This document shows, piece by piece, positions 45,337-56,700 of a DNA stretch of 64,000 nt. How positions within the stretch are numbered: the stretch's first letter is position 1; every line of letters starts with the position of its first letter. The DNA is from Paramacrobiotus metropolitanus. Taxonomy: Eukaryota > Tardigrada > Eutardigrada > Parachela > Macrobiotidae. Below the pieces are notes generated by a model. It searched no databases. It saw nothing but the letters and a program-made list of their open reading frames with translations, and was not told where the DNA came from. The translations under genes were made by a program, and so were the position numbers. Location: positions 434,001-498,000 of the forward strand of contig NW_026570262.1 in NCBI RefSeq assembly GCF_019649055.1. The letters are read 5' to 3'.

Positions 45337-46486
45337 TATGAACGTTTGTGAAACAACAAGTTAAAAATTAAAATAAAATACTACGTATAATTTGAAAATA
45401 ACGCACGACTGACACGAGCCAGTGCACACAAGGCAACCTATGTGTATTACTGCAATATACCGCGGCCAAATTAGATTTTACAGCCTGTTTCGGTGCTCTC
45501 CTGGGATTCATATTTTCATTGTTTATTTCGGCTTTTATCGCCCGACAAAACATATCAGAAGATAGGAAATGTTTTTTTCTATCATTCTGCAAAAACAAAA
45601 CGGAAATTGGTCCACTACATGTTCCACAGCAGCATTTCGCAACAGACACACGATTCAAAGCATAAATTCCGTATTTTACGGAATCGTACGAAACGAATGG
45701 GGCTATGACTCACGCAAAAGAGGCGGAGATTAGTATTAGGGTCCGTATTCGTAGTGCGCAGATTACTTTCTATTAAAGGTTATTCAGCCTTATAACCGTA
45801 TGAAAGTTGACTTTGTCGATGGCTTTTTCTCGTTGGCATCCGTTTCACTTATTGAACGTATTGACAGCAGTTCACAAATGTCGGAAACGAGAAAAATGTT
45901 ACGTTTTACCCGTATGCGGATCATGCGGTGATTGATGGTTCCGGTACAGCGTGCTAAATAACAGATCCGTATCCCCCGGCATTCTCATGAGTTCGATGCC
46001 GCTGACAAGATATTATTTCTATCGCAGCGACAGCCATCAATGAGGGAGAAGATGCCGCTTTCACCGGTATTGATATTGGTTGGTTGTCCGTTTATTAACC
46101 TTAACTGGTTTTTCTGGCAGATCCTGTAGCTGTTCACCAAGTTAAGCACTAGAAGTACTCCACCAAGAAGAACCGTGATGAGCAGTTCATAAATACAGCA
46201 ATGTATTAAATACCTGACACCAAAAATACAGTATTAACTTACAAATCTGCACGTTCAGTCGGCAGTCGTTGTGGCTGCTCAAACTTTGGGTATGATCGGT
46301 ATGATATTGCGCAGCCCACGCAGTCATATTATGCCACAAACTGTTAAAATTATTAGCAGTTTGTAGTGACTACACTTTCAAAACACTTTGCTGCATGCCG
46401 TGCGTAGTGACTACACCACAGAGATTTAACCAGAATCGTAACCGGTAAACCGTTATTTTTTGTTGGTCTGTTCCATGATTGCGGTC
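45337..46486. other. Intergenic upstream of the macroglobulin array
   Basis: No supported coding region. It includes the 5' flank of copy A. Confidence 0.4.
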
Positions 46487-49400
46487 ATGCAGTTTTTGCG
46501 GATATTTTTCCCGACGCTAATGCTGATTGCAACGGTCAGCAGGGTAAAAGGGCTTCAATATGTGATGTTTGGACCGAACAGTGTGCGGCCTAACAGCCCA
46601 TTTCCCGTATCAATCCTGGTGCTCAACGCCACATCGGATGTGCGCATCGATATGGCGCTGATAGGAGGGCCGCGCTCTAACACATCGTACTCTGGCAGTA
46701 TGAATTACGCAGCTTACAATATGATGCCTTTTGCGCCGGCTTTTTTGAAAGGCGACGTCAAATTATTTATGTGCAATGCATCGGCCGTCATTCAAGCCAA
46801 TAAACTGGCTCATCTGGAGATTGCTGTACGTTACGTACTTCGAAAACTTTAATTATTTTAATATTTACGCATAAATTAAATGGAGTTCCCCGGAATTAAT
46901 AATTGTTAAGCTGGGCGTGATTGACAGGTGGACGACCTTTCCAACGTGGACGGAATGGTGTTTGCTCTTAACGGATCTGACTCGTCAGACTCTTTTTCGA
47001 CAATGTTTATTGGACCGATTGGTGTGGATAAGAGCAATGCCACTAAAGCAAAGGAGGAACCGAAAACCAAGAGCGAACCGAATATTTTCATTCAGATCGA
47101 CCAGCCGTTCTACAAAGCAAAAGATACTGTCCACTTCCGAGTCGTGTCGGTGGAATTGGTGAATGGCCAACTGCGTCCGCTTTTCGTGCCCTTTGATGTG
47201 CAGATTCTGGTAAAATTGATTCGTTTTTTTTGCAAATTTAGATTTATTTCTGAAGTATTTCCTAATTCTTCATATCTGTGCAGGATCCACAACGCAACAT
47301 CGTCCAACAGAGCAGTAACGCTAACGATACGCAAGGTTCGAAAATTAGTACTTCGCGAATAAAAGACCACAATCAGCTATCATAATGTTATGTAGCTGTT
47401 AGTTAGCGCTGCTGATTCATTTTAGTTGTCGGATACTTTTCTGGAGAAATGCCATTATCGTCGGATCCGCTGTTAGGCAGTTGGACATTGCGGGTGGTTC
47501 GCTCAAGCGATAAGAACACAACCGTACGAAATACAACTGACTTCAAAATGTGATTAACGAAACATTAATATTGTCATACATATCCTTTTTGTAGGTCGGA
47601 GCTTCTTGCCCGACCTCCTCCTCTAATTATGGGAGTAGCAGCTCCAGTGGTTATAGTGGTGGCAGTTATGGAAGCAGCAGCTACGGTGGTGGCAGTTACG
47701 GAAGTAGCGGTAACGGCGGTTACGGTGAAGGCGGTTACAGCAGTTGCGGTTACGGCGGTTGTAGCGGTGGTTATGGCAGAAAGAAAAGATATATCGGTTT
47801 CGGCTTTGGTATCAACGGTGGTGGTTTCGTTGGTCGTAACAGTCCTTATGAAAGCCGCAGTTATAATGATTCAGAAGCCTCCAACAATGCCGACGAAGAA
47901 AGTGACACCGACTGCAACCCTGCCGATAGCCATGATTTGGTGTTGGCCAGTAAACACTTCTCTGTTGATGAGTTTGGTAAATTCGCTCCTAGCTTTTTAT
48001 CCATAGATATGCAGATATGCCAGAGTGTCAACTGACAAACCTTGAATAATTCAAACTTACTACAGTTGTGCCGCGATTTGATGTCAGAATTGTAACATCG
48101 AAGAGCTACATCGTCCCACGGATGCAGGAAGATTACCGTTTCCAGGTCGCAGCGAAGTACGAAAACCGATAATTTCACATGTGCTTCGATACATTTGTAA
48201 GCGTTTCTTTTCATGAATATTTGTAGTTACACATCTGGAGAACCGGTCACGGGCACTTTTGACATAGCGGTACTTCGGCCACGCCCTCCGCATTGTTATG
48301 GGTGCTCCGAAGAGAAGGATCTGTATGATCCGGTGTGGAACTTGACCATTTCTGCGGTATGGCCAGGTTTTCCGCTAAAGAAAATCCCGCTAAGTCCCAT
48401 ATTTTGCAGGACAAAAGTGGAGCAGCATCTGTTACCGTCCCAGCAGAAACCCTTTCCTCTCTCACGGATACATCAAAAATAACCATTCGAGTAAATTTCA
48501 CGGAAACTGCCACCGGTCAGAAACGGAACGCTACTCCCGCTGTTGTATCGATCAAAACCGAAGCATATAAAATTCGCATCCAAGCGGACCCAAAGACGTT
48601 CATGCCTGGATTCCCGTACTCTTTCAGGGCCACTATTTCCGACTGGGATGACCGCCCACCACCTCCCAGTCCGAAGACAGCCCTGATAGGAATATTTGGC
48701 TATTCCTACACCGAAGGTCGCGCCAAGTTCGTATCACTGTCCGGCGATGTGAGCTGCCAGATGTATCCATCGCAGTACGGTGGCAGTTATGGAAGTCTTT
48801 ACGGACCAGGCGGCTAAGGTGGCGGTGGCTACGACAGCGGCCATCGGGGTGGCAGCTATCCTTTTGGTTTTGGGATAACCGGCGGAGGTGCTAGTAACCT
48901 CGGGGGCGGAGGCGGTTACGGTGGGGGCGGCAGTGGTTATAGAAGAAAGAGGAGCAGCGGTTTCGGTATCAACGGACTTTCACTTCGTTTGAACGGATAT
49001 TCCCAGAGCCCCAGTTTTTACGGGTCAGGTTGTCTCCCAGTCGCCGATCATCAATCTGTGGAAGTGCGTCCTGATGGAACCATTACCACCAGTTTCCCGA
49101 CTTCGAAGAACGCAACATCAATAACCGTAGTCGTATCCTATCAGGGCATAACGGAAAATAAATTTATCTACGCCAAACAATCGCCGAGTGGCAGTTTCCT
49201 TGAGATCACCCAGCTCACAAACGGTCTATGGGCTGGCAACGTGGCCGAGTTTGCTATTAATACCACGACAAGGACTGATGAAATTATTAACATCTTAGTA
49301 AGCTTAAACCTCTATAGATAAACCAATTGGTTCGTGGTTCACTCTGCACGTTATAATACTTTATGATTTCTTCAGGCCTTGTCAAGTTCCAATGCCAGTT

Positions 49401-52400
49401 TCCTATGGAGTGATTCGATTTCAAAATCGGGCAGATATGTTCAAGTATCTGTACCAATTGCCGCAGCGATGGGCGCATCGGGACGACTCATTGCGTATTA
49501 TGTGGGAAGTGACGGTGAACTCGTGGGGAATATTAAAGGGCTTACGGTTGTCAACGACACAGCAGAAAACATTGTAAGGGCAACTGGAGATTTGCATAGA
49601 AAACTGATATTATTCACGATTTACCAGTAGCTCATATTGATTCAGGCAAAGGTCACGCTGTCAACACAAGCACGAAGTGGTTTATCGTATACGGAACCGG
49701 GAGCCGAGGTCTCCGTGCAAGCTCACAGTAGCCCTTCGGCGTTTGTGGCATTCTTGCTATGGATGAAAGCCTTTTCCTGCAGATACCCGGCAACGACATT
49801 ACCCAAAATGTCGTATGTATCCGCTAAAATGATTGCATCAAACTCTTCGATGCCCCTAATGTGACGACTTTTTCAGCTGGACAAAATGCCGAAACCTAAG
49901 CAAAAAGTGCAACCGAGTGATATGCAGTCCGTCGAAGACTATTTTACGGTACTCTATAACTTGCTGAAGCTTGCTTAATCACCAGAAGGTTTGTGTTTCG
50001 CCTGTAGCGAAATATACAGCGGAATATACAGATATACAGCGAAATACACAGATTGATGACATTAAAATACAGCTGAAACATTCAGTAAAAAGCGTCGTTT
50101 AAACTCGGGCAGCATGATAGCAGAGGATGACCATTACAGCATTTGTTTTGAAAATTGCAGAAAGCAACCGATTCCGGTCCGGTGCAACAATTCCTTTTGA
50201 CAAACACTAAACTTTCCACAACATCACCTCCACGCATTCAAGATTACATCGGCTATGAATCGTCCGCTTCGGTATCTCCGTCTGATTTCGGACCGCAGCA
50301 GCCGGCTCAGGCACGCAGAGACTTCCGTCCAAGCTTCCTCTTTGAGACCGCTTGGACAAAGTAAGATATGCAATCGTAATGTCGGTCTGCTGTTGCGGTG
50401 TTGTAACGAGTGTTGTTTTTGGTAGCATCAACGGCGATGTCACCTTGACGCGTAAAGTGCCAGATGACACCACGGCATGGCGAATCTCGGCGTTCAGTCT
50501 GAGCAATACTAGCGGACTAACCGTGTCTTCGGCGCCGGTCAAGGTCTGTTTATTGTTACCCAATGAAGACCATAAGCCCAGGAATCAGCAGGCTTCTTTT
50601 ATCGTAGCTGAAAGTTTTCCAGCCATTTTTCCTAACGCTCAACCTACCGTTCAGTGTAGTCCGCCTGGAGAACCTTACAGCCGAAGTACTTGTCTTTAAC
50701 TACATGTCAACATAGCAAAACGTTACGGTCAATTTAAAGCTGCAAAATCCGGACAATACTACGGCGACATACTCGAAGAAAGTGCTGTCTATGCCGAATG
50801 AAACCACAATGGCAACATTTGTCATCATACCCGAACAGATTGGAGATCTAAATATCAAAATCACAGCGCAGTCCGAACTAGCTGCTGATCAACTGGAGAA
50901 GAATTTGAAAGTAAAGCCGAAAGGGATCAAACAGTTCTTCACTCAACCAATCCTCATCGATCTACGCAACTCTAGCGAGTTCGATATGGTCGTACCACTG
51001 CCGATAGATCCCAATGGAAAGGTCGCCGGCTCTGATAAAGTGGAAATTCGCCTCGTTGGTGATCTTTTTGGCGCTTCGCTGAATAATTTGGACAAACTTA
51101 TCCGACTTCCGTATGGGTGTGGTGAGCACAATATGGCAGTACTAAAACCCAGTGTAGCAGTGTGGAAATATCTAGAAAAGATGAATAAATTATCGGCTGC
51201 GCAGCGCAAGCAGCTGTTGAGAAATATCCAAATGGGGTAACAGAGGGAGTTAACGTACCGACGCGATGATAATTCGTTCAGCGCATGGGGACAATCCGAC
51301 TTCTACGGCTCCACATGGCTAACTGCGTACGTCGCACGAGTCTCTGCTGAAGCTGCTGAATTTTTTCCCATCATTGACGACACGGTCATTCGGAGAGCGT
51401 TGCGTTTCCTAATCGATCAGTAGCTGGAAAACGGATCGTTCGAAGAAAGCGGAAAAGTCATCGACAAGCACAACCAAGGCGGCGCGTCAAAAGGCGTCTC
51501 ATTGGCTGCTTTCACACTTCTGTCGTTCCTGCAGTACAACAGTACGGGAAAGCCTGACGTCGTTAAAATGAATATATCGCTACCAAAAGCGGTGGCGTAT
51601 CTGGAATCGCAATTGGACAACGTGAAGAACGATTCGTACGCATTGGCAATTACAGCGTACGCACTGACCAAAGCGAACAGTTCAAAGGCAATTGACGCGA
51701 TTGGTTTTCTCAACGATCGAATGGTAACCGACGTTACCACAATCCACTGGACAACTGTCCCATCGAATAATGATGAAGGTCAAGATTCCGGGCATTCGTA
51801 TTCACTCAATGCGAAAGATGTAGAAGCCACCGCTTATGCTTTGTTGGCGTACATGGCCAGCGGAAAATCAAACACATCAATATCGTTGCAAATCGTTAAC
51901 TGGTTGATATCCAAGCAGAATGCGGAAGGTGGCTTCTATTCGACAGCGGTACGTATACAATTGTGCCAAAACTGGCTTTTCGGATACTGCAGGTCTGTTT
52001 GTTTTAGGATACGGCGGTGGCGCTGCAAGCGTTAGCTGAATTTGCAGTAGCGTTTAGCAGTCCATCATCGCTGCAAATCGATGTTACTGATGAAATTCAA
52101 AAAAGCGGTTTAAGCATTACTCCCGAAACGTCTTTAGTAACACAGTCGGTTGAGTTTTCGACCAAGCCAGAAGATATCGTGATTCACGCCCGAGGCAGCG
52201 GAGTCGCCATAGCCTACTTGAGTTGGACGTACCACGTGGTAGAAACCAAAGAAGACATGGCGTTTGACCTTAATGTCACATACGCTACTGCATCGACCAA
52301 GGAGAACCGCTTAAACATCTGTACAGCGTGAGTACAACATTCTTTTTTTTCAAATTACACGTTTTCGTTTATGCGGAGGTGTTACCAATGGAGATCTTGC

Positions 52401-52799
52401 AGGTATTTGAAAGATGGCGCCAGCAGCATGGCGGTTGTCGAGATCAGCGCTCTTTCAGGTTATCAATTCGATGAAGAAGAGGTCAAACATCTTCCGCGAA
52501 CACTTGAGGCGCTGCGAAAAAGCGAAGTGGACAGCAAGGACACTAAGCTCAGTTTGTATTTTGACGAGGTGATTCTTCCGACATATCATCAGCTTTCTGA
52601 TCTGTCTCAAGAGCACATCCACGATAATTATCTTTTTTTGCAGATTACACCGACGGCCAAATGCTTCACTGTGACCATGTACCGAATCTACAAAGTGGAC
52701 AACATTAAGAAACAGAGTGTTGTCGTTTATGATTACTACAACCCCAAAGAACGACGGACCGTCTTGTACGCCCCACTGTTTTACGGTGCTTCCGTTTGA
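46487..52799 (+). pseudogene. Alpha-2-macroglobulin/TEP family, copy A (degenerate)
   Basis: Seventeen exons with the same layout as copy B: 46487-46825, 46928-47209, 47284-47335, 47426-47523, 47595-47976, 48066-48156, 48227-48356, 48410-49297, 49376-49573, 49646-49809, 49877-49948, 50161-50360, 50426-50543, 50608-51948, 52008-52327, 52403-52568, 52644-52799. It starts with a signal peptide (FLRIFFPTLMLIATVSRVKG) and has macroglobulin domains, the bait-like TDSGPVQQFLLTNTK exon, a thioester-domain region with GCGEH in place of GCGEQ, and the receptor-binding domain. Splice sites and phases are preserved, but in-frame stops occur at 48815-48817, 50713-50715, 51238-51240 and 51421-51423, and one base is missing near 49755. 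Two Gly/Tyr-rich segments with dibasic sites (GYGRKKRY in exon 5, GYRRKRSS in exon 8) are present. ATG 46475 is an alternative start. Confidence 0.9.
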
Positions 52800-53799
52800 T
52801 TCTGAACCGCCTTGTTTTGTTGGATTTTGTGCCAGCGATTTCTGTTATGCTGTTTAAGCCCGTCTTAATCAAACGAATGATATATCTGGGACAACCATTG
52901 TCGGCCAAGCTTTCGTATGTTAATAGTATATGTAGATGTACATGGCCATTAAACAAATCGTTATACCAATGTGTACAGTGCAAAAAAGTTTCAAAACCGT
53001 CATTCATCCCATCGCGGAAACGACGAAAACATTCGCAGTCAAACACTGAAATGATATAAATAAATTTTAGTTTATTTACTTAGTTTTATTAAATCAACAA
53101 CAAGCAGGCCACTTAATCGTCAAGCCCTTGGATATCGTACCAACACAGCTCGCAGTTTTTGGAATGACAACATCCGCTTGTTTGTTTAGCGTGTGTTTGT
53201 TTGCGAACTTCTTGAGCTTAGTCAAATTTTGCCGAAAGGGAAAGCTGTTTGCATTAATTCTGTCGTTATGGCTCATGATGGTGATTATGGCGCATGTGAC
53301 AGTGTGATCCGTATCCTCAGGCATATCCTGCTCGGTTAAATACCATGGTGCACAAATTAAACCGGCTGCAACACTTCACTGCGGTTACTCGTAAGTTCGT
53401 AACAGAAAACGAGTGCCGGCTGTGCACAGCGTTACGATTCAACACTATGATGGTGGTTGACCGATAACTTGTTTCAGAAATGAATCTGGCGATTTTCCAC
53501 CTGACTACCTATTACTAATCTTAGTAGAGATTCTCATAAACATAAAGAGATCCAGTTATGTTCAGCTGTCAGTACCGGCGCTGGGTAGTCACGGATGTTG
53601 CCTGCAGCTCTCCAAGAACAGAACGGCAACTCATCGTTGCTTGTATCACATTATTTAATACCGCTAGAGCGCATCATACTTTACACTATTAAAAAACGCG
53701 TGTTGAAGTTCTCAAGCTAATAGCTTATTTCGAAAGCATTTTCTTGCGTAGTGATGCATAATAAAGTGCTGCTGTAAAGTGTCAACACAGTCGACAACA
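52800..53799. other. Spacer between macroglobulin copies A and B
   Basis: 1 kb without a supported gene. It probably holds the 3' UTR of A (AAATAAA near 53056) and the promoter of B. Confidence 0.45.
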
Positions 53800-56700
53800 A
53801 TGCATCTTTGGCCGAAATGCGTCTTGACATCTGCGCTTCTATTGGCCGTTAGTGTTAGCGGGCTTGAGTATGTGATTCTCGCACCGAACATTATTCGGTC
53901 CGACAGTAAATTTCCGGTATCGGTTCTTGTGCATAACGCCACATCAGATGTGCATATCGATGTGGCGCTGGTTGGAAAACCGACAGCCAACGATGGTGAC
54001 ACCTTGGTGTTCAAAAATTCGGCCGTTGTGCAAACGGACAAATTGGCTGTTATGGAAATCGATGTACGTATTCCCTATTACGGCTATTACAATGGACATT
54101 ACTATTAGGTGTCAGAGTGTGATGCAGTAGTGACAGTGCCACTGTCACTACTGCATCACAGTAATTAAACAATTTGTTCTAATCAAATGAAACGTTACTG
54201 TTGCGAAAAAAGTAAGTTGTTTGATTTACGTATAATGTTAATAACAGTATTTTTAATTCACGCATATTTAATAAGGTTGGTGACCTTTCGAGTCTTGTGA
54301 GCGGATCAATGGCGTGCATCGTTAATGGATCCGACTCATCAGATTCCTTTCGTACCAGTTATGGACCCCTGACAATAAGCACGACTACGACAGCGGAAAA
54401 CCCGAAAAACAGCGGCGAACCCCTTGTCTTCATACAAACCGATAAGCCGGTATACAGTCCCAACGACACAGTACGCTTCCGTGTCGTGTCGGTAAAAAGA
54501 GTGGGCAACAAACTGATGCCTGTGTTCGTGCCATTCTATGTCCAGATTTTGGTAAGCCATAATTTTCTTGATAACCAGTTTCGCGCATCAAACATCACCA
54601 TTTTCGGTATCACATCTGTCTAATTTCAACAGGACTGGAAGTGCAATGTTGTGCAACAATTTAGCAACGCTAACGACACACGAGGTTCGAACACCGTGCA
54701 TTTCAAATAGCTTGCCCGCAGAATTTAACAGTAAAGCAATTTTTGCAGTCGCCGGGTATTTTGCGGGAGAAGTGCCGTTATCCGCATATTTGCAAAACGC
54801 AGGTTGGTCAATTCGCGCGGTGGTCCGCGCCCCGGATGACACCAATAACAGCCTTGGAAATCCAGTACGTTCTCTGATTTTACAAAGAACTTAAGCACTT
54901 CGGTGTTGTATACTTGCAGAAAAAACGCAGCTATAGGAATTTTGGCACAATTAAGCACTACTGTAATACAAAGTAATTTAAAATTTACCCGTGAGACGTT
55001 TGCTTCGCACACTCTATTATTTTAGTCCAGAGATTTTGACCTCGATCCACGCTGCGACCCCAGCAAAGAGCCTACAAGCGTAGAGGAGGAACTGATCCGC
55101 CGTCACACGCCCCGTGATCCTTCCGATCCTGTACTGGCTAGTAAAATCTTCCTCATCGAAAGCTATCGTAAGTGAAATGACTTATTCAACACCATAAAAT
55201 GCTTGATCGTTACTTTTTGTCTCATTCAACACCTCGCAGCTAAGTCGAGATTCGAAGTTCGAATAGTAACCCCGAAGACCTACTATGTTCCATCAATAGA
55301 TGGAGAATTCCGCTTCGAAGTCATCGCTGAGTAAGTACTGTTTACCAATACCGGCAATACGCCCCCCTCGCTATTTTTGCTGCATATACGCTGTATCTGG
55401 TTTGTTTTAATAGCTACACACCCGGAGAAAGCGTCATAGGAAAATTTGACGTCAGAGTTAGCCGACCGCGTTATGAGGATGGCGTTTATGTTGCTGTATG
55501 GAATCAGTCCATTTCTCCGGTAAAAATCTGCTGATTCAAAAGCGATGCTCTCTACATTTGGAAGCGAACTATAAGACCAAGATTACAACGTTGCAGGGAC
55601 AATTCCGGTCTATTTCCGTGCCGGCACAAACGGTGATGACCGACTCCGACGAGTTCGATACCAAAGTTATCATCGAAGTTGACTTTACCGAAGTCGCTAC
55701 CGGGCATCAAGAGCAGGCTAAAGCTATCGTTGTGCTGCGAACGGAAGCGTATATTATCAAGATTAACGCGGGCAAGAAGACCTTCTTACCTGGATATCCG
55801 TTTTGGCTGACGGCTACGATCTCTGACTGGGACGGTCGCCCGCCACCTCCCAGCACCAAAAAAGTGCAAGTGGATGTGTTCTATTACGTTTACGATTCAC
55901 TTGGCCAGTCGAAGAGGGTTTCGCTGAGCGGCGGTGTGAGCTGCGCTGGACAGAGATTTCCGCCTTCGTACGGCGGCGGCTATGGCAGTGGTGGCTATGG
56001 TGGTAATGGTTACGGTGGTGATGGGTACGGTAGTGGTCGCGGTTACGGAAGAAAAAAGCGCAGCCTGGGTTTTGGTTCGTCGTGGTACGGTAGTAACGAC
56101 GGCTGTAACGCGCTCCCTGATACGCAGTTTGCGGAAATTCACGCCGACGGAACAGTTTACTTCGACATAGCTCCTCCAAAGAATGCTGGTGAAGTCGCAA
56201 TCACCGTTGCGTACGAGGGAAAGGTGGACGCTGTCAGTCTCCTGGCGAAACAATCTCCCAGCGGGAGTTTCTTGGAGATCCTGCAGGAAAGCGAATTGAT
56301 CGCCGGGGAAGTGGCAGAATCACGGCCATAAAGCGGACCAATGAACCGCTTCACGTTGTGGTATGTTTTCAAATACCTCGGGGCTTATGGTACTGAACAT
56401 TCGAACTACAATCCACAACGTCTTTCAGGTGCTGTCCAGCTCGAATTCCAGTTTCCTGTGGAGCGATTCGATTGTTAGAGCCGGTCATTTTGTAATGGCA
56501 TTCGTACCGATTGCGGAAGCGATGGGTCTAGCAGGACGACTGATCGTGTATTACGTTGCGAGCGATGGCGAACTGGTTGGAAACATTATGGCGCTGTCGG
56601 TTGTCGATGATAGAGTATGTTTAATGCATACTCCTGCAGTGAAGTACTCATACAAGTTGTGGAGTCCATGAAACTGAATGACTTTGTTTTATGAATCTAT

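Noticed and set aside
47629-48006. Val/Ala-rich ORF starting at 47629
   Set aside because: Shifted reading of the Gly/Ser/Tyr-rich exon 5 of macroglobulin copy A, whose own frame is supported by phase and by the conserved LVLASKHF end.
50706-50715. Ten-base GT...AG segment in macroglobulin copy A as a tiny intron removing the TAG
   Set aside because: Far below any workable intron size, and removal would break the frame. The TAG is treated as a lesion.
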